Source: a virus
Length of the DNA stretch: 64,000 bases
IMG/VR virus record: IMGVR_UViG_3300022200_000031
Coordinates: 1-64,000 of that record
Reading direction: 5' to 3' (one strand)
The notes under the pieces were generated by a model, which worked only from the letters and a program-made list of their open reading frames with translations, made no database searches and was not told the DNA's origin. Shown here piece after piece: positions 8,089 to 16,160 of the stretch; the first letter of the stretch is position 1, and each line of letters starts with the position of its first letter. The position numbers and the translations under genes were made by a program.

Positions 8089-8666
8089 GCCTTACAGGTG
8101 CTGCAGACTTAATCTACACCTTCAGATTCCTGCGTCTGTTGACACAGAGCTGGGAGGATACTGCCGCATACAAGGCGGGGGTGATTGATAAGGATGGTAA
8201 TGCGCTCAAAAAACCCAATGAACTGAAGACAAAGGAAGAGAAGGATTCGTACACTCTGTTCCATAGATTGGTCTTCAATCTCAAACGCTTAATCAATAAA
8301 GTCCCTGGTGGCAAGTCAAAACTTGCATCCTATGCCGCAGCTCTATTTCTCATTAAGGAGCATACTGGGATGACAGAGGAACAACTGGCCAGAGCACTTT
8401 CTAAGGCTGGTTGGGAATCTGATGACACCAACCTAACCGAAAGCTGGTTGATGGATGGGGAAGCGTTAGGCCCTGGCAAGTACGTTCTGACTAATAATAT
8501 TGTATCCCCAGCCACAGGTGAGATGATTGCCGGTAAAGGTACATCGGTTGTTGTCTATGAGGATACACAACCAGTAGACACCCTATTCAATGCTCATGTA
8601 TATCAGGTTGAGCATCTACTGACTAGACAAAAAGTTTTTATTACTGTTGGAGATATTAAGCGATGA
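8085..8666 (+). CDS. Conserved T4-like phage protein
   Basis: A 193-residue protein belonging to a widespread T4-like family (opening SLTGAADLIYTFRFLRLLTQSWE). Residues 1-120 are helical and include SYTLFHRLVFNLKRLI and KLASYAAALFLIKEHT. Residues about 125-193 are beta-rich with an SH3- or hexapeptide-like look (GPGKYVLTNNIVSPATGE). This two-part design is constant next to the preceding family. Role unknown; a virion location is possible. Overlaps both neighbours by 4 nt. Confidence 0.6.
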   Translation: MSLTGAADLIYTFRFLRLLTQSWEDTAAYKAGVIDKDGNALKKPNELKTKEEKDSYTLFHRLVFNLKRLINKVPGGKSKLASYAAALFLIKEHTGMTEEQLARALSKAGWESDDTNLTESWLMDGEALGPGKYVLTNNIVSPATGEMIAGKGTSVVVYEDTQPVDTLFNAHVYQVEHLLTRQKVFITVGDIKR

Positions 8667-8908
8667 TTGCAACTACTATTACACATGAAGGTAAGGACTA
8701 TGATGTACGTGTGGTTGATGGAGAAATCGTTGTCTCTGAGTCAGGTTCGTGGTATAATATCCCTCTATCAGATAAACCAAAACTGAAAGAAATGGCAGCA
8801 AATGCTGTGGGTCAGGGTGGTGTGGATATGGCAGTAAATGCTGGCCAACGCCGCCTAAGAAAACAAGTGGTACGTCACTGGATGGATAAGTGGCAAAATA
8901 AATCATAA
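8663..8908 (+). CDS. Small conserved T4-like phage protein
   Basis: An 81-residue protein. The N-terminal ~45 residues are predicted beta strands (TITHEGKDYDVRVVDGEIVVSE, SWYNIPL); the C-terminal helix is Gln/Arg rich (QRRLRKQVVRHWMDKW). It ends just before the strong promoter for the ribonucleotide reductase genes. It is translationally coupled to the gene before (ATG inside its last codons). Function unknown. Confidence 0.5.
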   Translation: MIATTITHEGKDYDVRVVDGEIVVSESGSWYNIPLSDKPKLKEMAANAVGQGGVDMAVNAGQRRLRKQVVRHWMDKWQNKS

Positions 8909-8914
8909 TCTTTG

Positions 8915-8943
8915 TTGACATTCTCCGCGATGTCGTGTATGAT
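8915..8943 (+). promoter_or_regulatory. Consensus sigma70 promoter for nrdA
   Basis: TTGACA (8915-8920), a 17-bp spacer and TATGAT (8938-8943) form an almost perfect host sigma70 promoter in the gap before nrdA. Transcription would start near 8950, about 40 nt ahead of ATG 8991. This makes the dNTP-synthesis block independently and probably early or middle expressed. Confidence 0.85.
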
Positions 8944-8990
8944 ATATAACTCATACACAATAACAAATTTATTATAAGGTGAACTATTTA

Positions 8991-11279
8991 ATGAACGGGA
9001 TAACTGTCACTAAGCGTGATGGCCGCACTGAGCCATTCCAGCTCGATAAGATTCATAGAGTACTCTATTGGGCCACAGAAAATATCAACAATGTCTCAAT
9101 CTCAGAGATCGAACTCAAATCCAATATTCAGCTTTTTGACGGTATCCAAGGTGAACAGATTCACGAACTGTTGATCAAGTCCGCCGCCGATCTCATCTCC
9201 GAACATACTCCTAACTACCAGCATGTGGCTGCTCGTCTGGTCAACTATAAGATCCGTAAGGAAGTGTATGGTCAGCATGAGCCATGGCATCTAACCGACC
9301 TGATCAAAAAGAATGTAGAGCGTGGTGTGTATGACCCTGCTATTCTTGAATACTACACAGAAGAAGAGTTAGATGTACTCAACTCCCATATTAAGCACGA
9401 CCGTGATGATACATTCACCTATGTTGGTATGGAGCAGTTCCGTGGTAAGTATCTTGTTCAGAATCGCCTAAGCAAGCAGCTGTATGAAACTCCACAGATG
9501 CTGTTCATGATGGTAGCAGCAACTCTGTTCTCTCAGTATGACAAGGAAGAACGCCTCAAGTGGGTAAAGGACTTTTATGACGCTGTATCTAATTTCTACA
9601 TTTCTCTACCTACTCCTATTATGGCAGGCGTACGAACTCCTACGCGTCAGTTCAGCAGCTGCGTCCTCATTGAGTCAGGAGACTCACTCGATTCCATCAA
9701 CGCAACTGCAACGTCAATTGTTCGCTATATTTCTCGCAAGGCTGGCGTTGGTATTAGCGCTGGTGCTATTCGTGCAATCGATAGTCCAATTGGTGATGGT
9801 TCTGTTGTACACACAGGCCTAATCCCATTCCTAAAGTATTTCCAGTCAGCAGTTAAGTCTTGCTCGCAGGGTGGCGTTCGTGGTGGCGCCGCAACAATCT
9901 ACCTTCCTGCCTGGCATCTTGAATTTGAAGAATTAGTCGTGCTCAAGAATAATAAGGGCACCGATGAAACACGTATCCGCAATATGGATTACTGTTTCCA
10001 ATTTAATAAGGTACTGTATGAGCGACTGCTCAGCGGTGGTAACATCACTCTATTCTCTCCGAATGATGTTCCTGGACTTTATGATGCGTTTTACTCTGAC
10101 CAGGACGAATTCCGTCGCCTGTATGAGAAGTATGAGCGTAAGACCTCCATTCGTAAGAAGGTGATCCCAGCCATTGATCTGTTTACACAGTTTATTACTG
10201 AGCGTAAGGATACTGGCCGAATCTACCTACAGAATGTTGACCATGCAAATGAGCATGGTGCTTTTGATCCGAAGGTTGCTCCTATCCATCAGTCTAACCT
10301 CTGTTGTGAAATTGATCTACCAACCAAACCACTGAATGCATATGATGATCCAGAAGGTGAGATCTCATTGTGTACTCTTTCTGCAATCAACTGGGGACTT
10401 ATCAATGATCCAAGCGAATTTGAAAAATACTGCACACTTGCCGTACGTGCTCTCGACGCCCTACTCGATTACCAAGACTACCCTGTCGTGGCAGCAAAAC
10501 GGTCAACAGAGAACCGTCGTCCTCTCGGAGTTGGAATCATCAACCTTGCATACTTTTTGGCCAAGCGAGGACTTGCATACAATGAGCAAGCGCTTCCAGT
10601 TGTGGATGAATACGCCGAAGCGTGGTCCTATTACCTTATAAAGGCCTCAGCAGATCTTGCTCTCGAGAAGGGTGCATGTCTGAAGTCTGATGAGACCAAA
10701 TATGGTTTGGGCATCACTCCTAATATGACCTACAAGAAGGAAGTGGATGAATTGGTTCCACCAGCCAATCGTATGGACTGGACCTCTCTGCGCAACCAGA
10801 TGAACTTCTCTGGTATCCGTAACTCTACTCTGATGGCTCTGATGCCAGCAGAAACTTCTGCACAGATTTCCAATAGTACAAATGGTATTGAACCACCTCG
10901 TGCGTTAGTATCATACAAACAGTCTAAGGATGGTGTGATGGCACAGATTGTTCCTGGCTATCATCATCTGAAGAACAAGTATGATCTTCTATGGGATCAG
11001 AAGACCCCAGAAGGCTATCTAAAGATCTGTGCTGTACTACAGAAGTATATCGATCAGGGTATTTCCGTCAACACCTCTTACAATCCTGAGTTCTTTGAGG
11101 AAGGCAAAGTTCCTATGTCTCAGATGATTAAGGATATTGTGACCTTCTATAAGTACGGTGGCAAACAGCTGTATTACAACAACACCTATGATGGTGCTGG
11201 TGAATACAAAGAAGAAGATGATCCAATTATGCAAGCTGCTGAAGATGACGATAGTCATTGTGATAGCTGCACCATATAA
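8991..11279 (+). CDS. nrdA: Class Ia ribonucleoside-diphosphate reductase, alpha subunit
   Basis: A 762-residue enzyme that reduces NDPs to dNDPs for phage DNA synthesis. It is very close to enterobacterial NrdA over its whole length: N-terminal ATP-cone (VTKRDGRTEPFQLDKIHRVL), SLPTPIMAGVRTPTRQFSSCVL with the first redox Cys, the N-x-C-x-E triad in QSNLCCEI, LCTLSA with the partner Cys, and the LYYNNT tyrosine pair. The swinging-arm cysteines at the end are HCDSCTI (C-x-x-C, not the C-x4-C of E. coli). I prefer ATG 8991 over GTG 8979, because AAGGTG sits 9 nt before it. Uninterrupted by introns. Confidence 0.97.
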   Translation: MNGITVTKRDGRTEPFQLDKIHRVLYWATENINNVSISEIELKSNIQLFDGIQGEQIHELLIKSAADLISEHTPNYQHVAARLVNYKIRKEVYGQHEPWHLTDLIKKNVERGVYDPAILEYYTEEELDVLNSHIKHDRDDTFTYVGMEQFRGKYLVQNRLSKQLYETPQMLFMMVAATLFSQYDKEERLKWVKDFYDAVSNFYISLPTPIMAGVRTPTRQFSSCVLIESGDSLDSINATATSIVRYISRKAGVGISAGAIRAIDSPIGDGSVVHTGLIPFLKYFQSAVKSCSQGGVRGGAATIYLPAWHLEFEELVVLKNNKGTDETRIRNMDYCFQFNKVLYERLLSGGNITLFSPNDVPGLYDAFYSDQDEFRRLYEKYERKTSIRKKVIPAIDLFTQFITERKDTGRIYLQNVDHANEHGAFDPKVAPIHQSNLCCEIDLPTKPLNAYDDPEGEISLCTLSAINWGLINDPSEFEKYCTLAVRALDALLDYQDYPVVAAKRSTENRRPLGVGIINLAYFLAKRGLAYNEQALPVVDEYAEAWSYYLIKASADLALEKGACLKSDETKYGLGITPNMTYKKEVDELVPPANRMDWTSLRNQMNFSGIRNSTLMALMPAETSAQISNSTNGIEPPRALVSYKQSKDGVMAQIVPGYHHLKNKYDLLWDQKTPEGYLKICAVLQKYIDQGISVNTSYNPEFFEEGKVPMSQMIKDIVTFYKYGGKQLYYNNTYDGAGEYKEEDDPIMQAAEDDDSHCDSCTI

Positions 11280-11315
11280 TGTAGTGTAAAATATGGTGTG
11301 TAAGATTTAAAATAA

Positions 11316-11353
11316 TATAAATAGTCCATATAGGAGAATCATATGGACTATTT
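11316..11353 (+). promoter_or_regulatory. Late promoter overlapping RBS/start hairpin of the HNH gene
   Basis: TATAAATA (11316-11323) is an exact T4 late motif. A 13-bp perfect inverted repeat (AAATAGTCCATAT 11319-11331, ATATGGACTATTT 11341-11353) begins inside it; the 9-nt loop holds AGGAG and the right arm holds ATG 11343. nrdA read-through RNA would be silenced; late RNA starting near 11329 loses the left arm and is translatable. The same logic is known for I-TevI in T4. Confidence 0.8.
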
Positions 11354-11972
11354 TAAACACTATAATCTATTAATTGAAAGAGCTAGAACCAGACAATTGA
11401 ATTGTTATGTGGAAACGCATCATATCATGCCCAAGTGTATGGGTGGGACCAATGATAGTGACAACTTGGTTGATCTCACCCCTGAGGAACATTATGTTGC
11501 GCATCAACTTCTTGCTAAGATGTACCCTAATCAAACAAAATTGAGTTATGCTGCAGCATGTATGGGATCTATTAGAGCCAATAACAAGTTGTATGGTTGG
11601 TTGAGAATTAGAATTTCAGATAACATGAAACAAAACAACCCAAATGCTGGTGGTGAAGCTAGGAGACGTTATAGTAGTAAATATGGAGCTCCAAACAAGG
11701 GCTATGTGCACACAGCTGCAACCAAGAAACTCCTCAGTGAACAGAGAATGGGGTCCAAGAATCCCAACGTTAGTGGACAAGCTAGGAAAACAACAACTTA
11801 CTTAGTGTCGGTGGCCACTGGAGATGTTATGGTTTATGATAGTTTAAAAGAAGCAGAGCGTGTAGTAGGCGCAAATCACGCTAGCGTGTGGAATAATAGA
11901 AAGATGGGAAAGCCCTATAAGGGTTACTATTGGTACGTTGGTAGTGAGTATAATCCGGATGGAGAATTATAA
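11343..11972 (+). CDS. Free-standing HNH homing endonuclease
   Basis: A 209-residue protein. HHIMPKCMGGTNDSDNLVDLTPEEH (about 27-51) is the HNH core of phage group-I-type endonucleases. The C-terminal part (about 150-205: VSVATGDVMVYDSLKEAERVVG, NNRKMGKPYKGYYWYV) is a NUMOD-like DNA-recognition module with a helix-turn-helix. It sits between nrdA and nrdB, the site occupied by mobE-type endonucleases in T4 relatives, and does not interrupt a gene. Expression is probably late-only because of the start-codon hairpin. Confidence 0.88.
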   Translation: MDYFKHYNLLIERARTRQLNCYVETHHIMPKCMGGTNDSDNLVDLTPEEHYVAHQLLAKMYPNQTKLSYAAACMGSIRANNKLYGWLRIRISDNMKQNNPNAGGEARRRYSSKYGAPNKGYVHTAATKKLLSEQRMGSKNPNVSGQARKTTTYLVSVATGDVMVYDSLKEAERVVGANHASVWNNRKMGKPYKGYYWYVGSEYNPDGEL

Positions 11973-12481
11973 TGAGAAAATTATTTTTTATTTCACGCGA
12001 CAAAGAGTTGGCAATGATTCAGAAGTTGGCGTACGAAATTGATCGTACAGAAATCCATCCGGATCATACCTGCCTGTTGATGGTGTCACCCGACTACTCT
12101 GCAATTGCTGCTCAGATTCTGGCACACGAGCTGACCAAGGATCGTGATATGCTACACATCGAAGCGGTGCATGTACCATTCCCCGATGAAGATGATCGTT
12201 CATTCCTTGAGCGTTTTAGACGTGAATTCAGCACATATGGTAAAGAATTTAAAAACTTTGTACTTGTTGAAGCTGGAATCATTCGGGGGTATAATTGGCA
12301 GATGATCGTTGATGTTATGAGACAGCAAGGTGTCATGCCGGGTAACATCACTACTGTTGCTGTTTTTGAAAATGTTCATTCCATATATAAGTCAACATAT
12401 GTGGGTGAATACTATGATAATGAGACCCACGATCTGACGTATTGGTGGGAACGTCCTAATAAACATTGGGACAATTATTGA
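11972..12481 (+). CDS. Phosphoribosyltransferase-like protein in the nrd operon
   Basis: A 169-residue protein. The segment KNFVLVEAGIIRGYNWQMIVDVMRQQG (about 93-119), then ITTVAVFEN, has the strand-loop-helix-strand shape of the type I PRTase PRPP loop, but the usual D-D-x-x-x-T-G is replaced (E-A-x-x-x-R-G). A Trp-rich tail (TYWWERPNKHWD) follows. I infer a degenerate, possibly non-catalytic PRTase fold. It starts on the last base of the HNH stop and ends 9 nt before nrdB, so it travels with the reductase genes. Confidence 0.45.
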   Translation: MRKLFFISRDKELAMIQKLAYEIDRTEIHPDHTCLLMVSPDYSAIAAQILAHELTKDRDMLHIEAVHVPFPDEDDRSFLERFRREFSTYGKEFKNFVLVEAGIIRGYNWQMIVDVMRQQGVMPGNITTVAVFENVHSIYKSTYVGEYYDNETHDLTYWWERPNKHWDNY

Positions 12482-12490
12482 GGTTAAATA

Positions 12491-13630
12491 ATGTCTGTTT
12501 TTAAGCGTAAGGAAAAAAGCCATCTAGAATCAAAGATGTTCTTTGATGGTAGTGTTGATATCGCTCGGTATGATCATGTCAAGTATCCCAATCTGGATAA
12601 GTTGACTGATAAGATGCTTGGTTTCTTCTGGCGACCGGAAGAGATTGATATTGGTAAGGATAAGACCGACTTCTCCCGGTTGATGCCACATGAGCAGCAT
12701 ATCTTCACATCAAACCTTAAGCGTCAGATTCTGTTAGACTCTGTGCAGGGTAGAGCGCCTACAGAAGCGTTTCTACCCGCTGTATCCCTTCCAGAGCTTG
12801 AGCCACTGGTACAGACATGGGCGTTCATGGAAACGATTCATAGCCGCTCATACACGCATATCATCCGTAATATCTACGCAGATCCCTCTAAGGTGTTTGA
12901 TGATCTCATGAACATTGAAGAGATTGTTAACTGCGCAAAAGACATTAGTAAGTATTATGATGACTTCATTGAGTACAACAAGTACTATGATCTATTGGGT
13001 GAGGGACGCTTCCGCACAACAGATAAGGTGTCACAAGAGAAGCAGTATGTCACCATCGACAAGTATGAGTTGAAGAAGAAACTATGGCTTGCATTGAATA
13101 GCGTTAATGTGCTTGAGGGTGTTCGCTTCTATGTTTCATTTGCGTGCTCATGGGCATTTGCAGAATTGAAGAAGATGGAAGGTAATGCTAAGATCATTAA
13201 GTTCATTGCACGTGATGAGAATGTGCACTTAGCAATTACTCAGACTATCCTCAAAGCACTACCTAAAGATGATCCTGAGTTTGCAGAGATTGCAGAAGAG
13301 TGCCGTGATCAGGTAACAGAAATGTTTGTAGATGCTATCGATCAGGAGAAGAAGTGGGCAGATTACCTGTTTGCGGATGGATCCATGATTGGTCTTAATG
13401 CTAGACTACTGCACGACTACATAGAATGGATTGGAGCAAAGCGTATGAAGACATTAGGTTATACAGCGCCGTTCCACACATCACAAGCAAATCCACTACC
13501 ATGGACCGAACGATGGATTGGAGGGGGCAATGTTCAGGTTGCGCCTCAGGAGACAGAGATCAGTTCGTATGTTATTGGTGGTGTGAAACAAGACGTAAAC
13601 GAAGAAACATTTAAGGGGTTATCACTGTGA
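12491..13630 (+). CDS. nrdB: Class Ia ribonucleoside-diphosphate reductase, beta subunit
   Basis: A 379-residue diiron-tyrosyl radical subunit that partners NrdA. Y121 in HSRSYTHIIRNI is the radical tyrosine; D83, E114 and H117 and the later E/E/H set (VLEGVRFYVSFA, RDENVHL) supply the iron ligands. The C-terminus is acidic/hydrophobic (EETFKGLSL) for binding the alpha subunit. Length equals the enterobacterial protein (375-376). SD GAGGTTAA precedes ATG 12491. The stop overlaps the glutaredoxin start. Confidence 0.97.
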   Translation: MSVFKRKEKSHLESKMFFDGSVDIARYDHVKYPNLDKLTDKMLGFFWRPEEIDIGKDKTDFSRLMPHEQHIFTSNLKRQILLDSVQGRAPTEAFLPAVSLPELEPLVQTWAFMETIHSRSYTHIIRNIYADPSKVFDDLMNIEEIVNCAKDISKYYDDFIEYNKYYDLLGEGRFRTTDKVSQEKQYVTIDKYELKKKLWLALNSVNVLEGVRFYVSFACSWAFAELKKMEGNAKIIKFIARDENVHLAITQTILKALPKDDPEFAEIAEECRDQVTEMFVDAIDQEKKWADYLFADGSMIGLNARLLHDYIEWIGAKRMKTLGYTAPFHTSQANPLPWTERWIGGGNVQVAPQETEISSYVIGGVKQDVNEETFKGLSL

Positions 13631-13893
13631 TCGTAATCTATTCAAAAGACAACTGTCCTTTCTGCGAGAAGGCAAAGGCTCTCTGTGAGATGAAAGGATA
13701 TGAATATAAAACTAATAAGGTTGGTGTGGATGTGCAAATGGATGAATTCCAGGAGCTGTTCCCTACTGCACGTTCCGTACCACAGATTGTTTTCATGAAC
13801 CCAACCTGCGATGAAACAATTCATATTGGTGGATACACTGACCTAGAAGAGTGGAGCTCTGCGCGCGAAGCGTTGAAGGGTGTGACACTATGA
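13627..13893 (+). CDS. Glutaredoxin
   Basis: An 88-residue glutaredoxin with the active site C10-P-F-C13, the cis-Pro motif SVPQIVF, and GGYTDLEE for glutathione or partner binding. It probably re-reduces the NrdA swinging-arm cysteines, matching its place right after nrdB (compare T4 nrdC). The GTG start overlaps the nrdB stop (GTGA), a coupled junction. The next small gene starts in its last codons. Confidence 0.92.
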   Translation: MIVIYSKDNCPFCEKAKALCEMKGYEYKTNKVGVDVQMDEFQELFPTARSVPQIVFMNPTCDETIHIGGYTDLEEWSSAREALKGVTL

Positions 13894-14015
13894 GTGAGTG
13901 TACAGCATGTGGCGTAGAATTCTCAGTTCGCTTCGAAGAGCCATCTTTAGAAGTGCGATATTGCCCACTCTGCGGCGAAGAACAAATAGAAGAGCTCGAT
14001 TTCGACGAAGAATAA
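13890..14015 (+). CDS. Mini zinc-ribbon protein (41 aa)
   Basis: ATG 13890 overlaps the glutaredoxin stop (ATGA). The 41-residue product starts MSECTACGVEFSVRF and continues YCPLCGEEQIEELD. Two C-x-x-C knuckles 20 residues apart form a single rubredoxin-like zinc ribbon with an acidic tail. Such mini-ribbons recur in T4-like phages next to nrd or nuclease genes. Zinc binding is predicted; function unknown. Confidence 0.65.
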   Translation: MSECTACGVEFSVRFEEPSLEVRYCPLCGEEQIEELDFDEE

Positions 14016-14044
14016 ATAATTCCCAGACAACAACTGGGAATTAT
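14011..14044 (+). promoter_or_regulatory. Late-like motif overlapping an 11-bp hairpin before the GIY-YIG gene
   Basis: AATAAATA (14011-14018) overlaps the left arm of an 11-bp perfect inverted repeat (ATAATTCCCAG 14016-14026, CTGGGAATTAT 14034-14044, loop ACAACAA). The right arm contains the only SD-like GGGA and ends 3 nt before ATG 14048. It therefore matches the early-blocked, late-open arrangement seen at 7675 and 11316, though the promoter motif is one base off TATAAATA. Confidence 0.6.
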
Positions 14045-14047
14045 AAA

Positions 14048-14482
14048 ATGTGGTTATACAATGATAAAGAGTTTGATCCTGTTGACCTTGATCCAAAAGT
14101 ATGGTATGGTTTCGTATATCTGATTGAGAATAATGAGACGGGGAAAAAGTACATTGGCAAAAAGTTCTTCTGGGCAAAAAAGACGTACCAAAAGCTGGGT
14201 AAGAAAAGGCGTAAACTGGTTGAAAGTGACTGGAAGACCTATTATGGATCTTCGCCGAGACTTACTGAGGAAGTCCACAACCTGGGTACTGACAAATATA
14301 CCAGACACATACTCCATCTATGTCACACTAAAGCAGAATGCGCGTATATGGAGACTTACGAGCAGTTTGTTAGAGGTGCTATTGTACGCGACGATTATTA
14401 TAACGATTGGATTTCTTGTAAGATTACTGCTCGGCATGTAGATAAAATAAAAGATAGGTTACCACATAATGATGATACTTGA
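14048..14482 (+). CDS. GIY-YIG-type nuclease-like protein
   Basis: A 144-residue protein from ATG 14048 (just after the hairpin). YGFVYLIENNETGKKYIGKKFF (about 19-40) is a GIY-YIG signature (here G-F-V-Y and K-Y-I-G). KTYYGSSPRL and a later conserved Glu (AYMETYEQF) match the rest of the nuclease core. It may be a small Seg-like endonuclease or a conserved phage DNA enzyme. Its end overlaps the RNase H-like gene by 14 nt. Confidence 0.7.
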   Translation: MWLYNDKEFDPVDLDPKVWYGFVYLIENNETGKKYIGKKFFWAKKTYQKLGKKRRKLVESDWKTYYGSSPRLTEEVHNLGTDKYTRHILHLCHTKAECAYMETYEQFVRGAIVRDDYYNDWISCKITARHVDKIKDRLPHNDDT

Positions 14483-15320
14483 TTGGAATGGACTAACGGT
14501 TGGTACAATTGTATCACAGAAGCTAGATTTGGATGAAGACATGATCCGTCATGTCGTATTGAATCAACTTAGAATGTACAACCACAAGTTCCGTAATGAA
14601 TACGGACAGATGGTTATTGCTTGCGAAGGTCGTTCCTGGCGCAAGAATGTATTCCCAAACTATAAAGCATCCCGTAAGAAGACACGAGATGATAATGCAG
14701 ATCATTGGGAAGAAGTGTTTCGTATTATTAATATGATCCGCGAGGAAATTGAAAACAACCTACCATACAAAGTGGTTCAGGTGGATGATGCAGAGGCAGA
14801 TGATATCATCGGTACTCTCGTTGAGATGACTCAGGAATTTGGTAAGCATGAGCCCGTGATGATTATCTCTAATGACAAGGACTTCCTCCAACTTCAGAAG
14901 TACTCCAATGTCAGACAATTCTCTCCAATGAAGAAGAAACTAATCGAGGAAAAGAACCCTCATCTGTTCCTACAGGAGCATATCATTAAGGGGGACTCGG
15001 GAGATGGTATTCCTAATATCCTATCTTCCGATGATGTGTTTATTACTGATGGGGAGCGCCAGACTCCTGTGCGCCAGAAGTTTGTTGATGAGGTTATTGC
15101 TGACCTCGATGATGGTGAGTTGTTGTATGCTGCCTCATGGTATCGTAATTATCAACGAAACAAACAATTGATCGACCTATCAGAAACTCCTGATGCCATC
15201 AAACAAAATATTATAAATACTTACAATGAAACTAAGGTCGCTCATAGATCAAAACTATTGAATTATTTAATCGCAAAACGCTGCAAGTTATTAATCGAGT
15301 CAATCGAGGAGTTCTACTAA
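14469..15320 (+). CDS. rnh: RNase H / 5'-3' flap exonuclease (T4 Rnh-like)
   Basis: A 283-residue FEN-family nuclease. It would remove RNA primers and 5' flaps in lagging-strand synthesis. Acidic metal ligands are visible: D5 in ILDWNGL, FPNYKASRK with the basic gateway, QVDDAEADDIIG, SNDKDFLQL, and GDSGDGIPN of the helix-3-turn-helix. Length fits T4 Rnh (305). ATG 14469 or 14472 could be used; both lie in the end of the upstream gene. Confidence 0.88.
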   Translation: MMILDWNGLTVGTIVSQKLDLDEDMIRHVVLNQLRMYNHKFRNEYGQMVIACEGRSWRKNVFPNYKASRKKTRDDNADHWEEVFRIINMIREEIENNLPYKVVQVDDAEADDIIGTLVEMTQEFGKHEPVMIISNDKDFLQLQKYSNVRQFSPMKKKLIEEKNPHLFLQEHIIKGDSGDGIPNILSSDDVFITDGERQTPVRQKFVDEVIADLDDGELLYAASWYRNYQRNKQLIDLSETPDAIKQNIINTYNETKVAHRSKLLNYLIAKRCKLLIESIEEFY

Positions 15321-15321
15321 T

Positions 15322-15753
15322 ATGGGATTGATGGTACATGAGGTACTAGAGAAGGCTGCTGAGGCAGCTTCCCGCAAGGATAAGATTGCTGTGCTGCAGC
15401 GATACAATACACTTGCGTTGCGCGATATCTTGAAGGGATCATTTGATGATTCTATTCAATTCATCTTACCACCAGGAAAGCCTCCATACAGAGAAGATGA
15501 TGCACCAGCAGGGTATACAACTTCTTCTCTTCACAACCAGACCAAGAAGTTCCGTTACTTCATTAAGGGTGGTCCTGGTGAGAACCTACCTCCACACAAA
15601 CGGGAGCGTATGTTCATTGAGATCCTCGAGAGCGTTCATAAGAAGGAAGCTGAACTCGTTCTCATGATGAAGGATAAAAAGCTGGCTGGCGTGTACAAGG
15701 GGATAACTAAAAAGCTCGTCCAAGAAGTCTGGCCGAGATTGATTATTTCCTAA
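15322..15753 (+). CDS. Conserved T4-like phage protein (DUF6433-like)
   Basis: A 143-residue protein of a family common in T4-like phages (MVHEVLEKAAEA, RYNTLALRDILKG, ILPPGKPPY, VWPRLI). Helical and basic at the C-terminus. Lies 1 nt after the rnh stop and is followed by a hairpin terminator, so it closes the nrd/rnh unit. Function unknown to me. The DUF assignment is from memory of the pattern only. Confidence 0.6.
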   Translation: MGLMVHEVLEKAAEAASRKDKIAVLQRYNTLALRDILKGSFDDSIQFILPPGKPPYREDDAPAGYTTSSLHNQTKKFRYFIKGGPGENLPPHKRERMFIEILESVHKKEAELVLMMKDKKLAGVYKGITKKLVQEVWPRLIIS

Positions 15754-15810
15754 ATAAAGGCATGTATAGATACTTGTCCTCTCAAACACAATCTATCAAA
15801 TCTCTTTCCT

Positions 15811-15845
15811 AACCAGACCACGCTTGCGTGCGCTCTGGTTTTTTT
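15811..15845 (+). terminator. Rho-independent terminator
   Basis: AACCAGA (15811-15817) pairs with TCTGGTT (15834-15840); inside it CACGC-TT-GCGTG makes a second perfect helix; seven T follow (15839-15845). Ends the transcription unit that begins at the nrdA promoter. Confidence 0.85.
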
Positions 15846-15872
15846 ATGTCCCACTATAATAAGGAGGTGCCG

Positions 15873-16100
15873 TTGAAGAAAATAAATCGTCCTCAACTAA
15901 TATTAAAGGGAGATCAAGAGATGACCATGAGTCAGTTAGAACGACTAAAAAAAGACGAGCGCGAATTGGGTCACTACCTAAAAAGACTTCAGAAAAAAGG
16001 TAAGACACGGATTGCGCGAACGATTCAGAAAAAGAAAGAGTTTCTAGCATCTAGAATTCAAGAGGTAGAGGAGATTTATATACAACGAACGGCAGCATAA
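15873..16100 (+). CDS. Small basic coiled-coil protein
   Basis: A 75-residue protein. I chose TTG 15873 because the strong SD AAGGAGGTG (15861-15869) is at optimal distance; upstream in-frame ATG 15846 sits inside the terminator tail. It consists of one long basic helix (SQLERLKKDERELGHYL, KKKEFLASRIQEVEE), likely a coiled coil. No family recognised; possible nucleic-acid binding. Confidence 0.5.
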   Translation: MKKINRPQLILKGDQEMTMSQLERLKKDERELGHYLKRLQKKGKTRIARTIQKKKEFLASRIQEVEEIYIQRTAA

Positions 16101-16106
16101 ATAAAG

Positions 16107-16135
16107 TTGACTTTGAGGTGAAGTTGTATTATAAT
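16107..16135 (+). promoter_or_regulatory. Sigma70 promoter before the FmdB/PhoH unit
   Basis: TTGACT (16107-16112), 17-bp spacer and TATAAT (16130-16135). The start would be near 16142, about 20 nt ahead of ATG 16161. It drives the PhoH/nuclease/ClpP run of overlapping genes. Confidence 0.8.
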
Positions 16136-16160
16136 AAGCGAAATTAACACTGGATAGAAT

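Noticed and set aside
8991-13630. Possible group I intron in nrdA or nrdB
   Set aside because: Both reading frames are continuous and collinear with known subunits; the HNH gene lies between them, not inside.
15212-15219. TATAAATA inside the RNase H-like gene (also 3064, 41940 and 48827 inside other genes)
   Set aside because: Exact late motifs but within coding sequence 100-200 nt from the next start; could be internal late promoters, yet AT-rich chance matches are expected. Not listed without 5'-end data.
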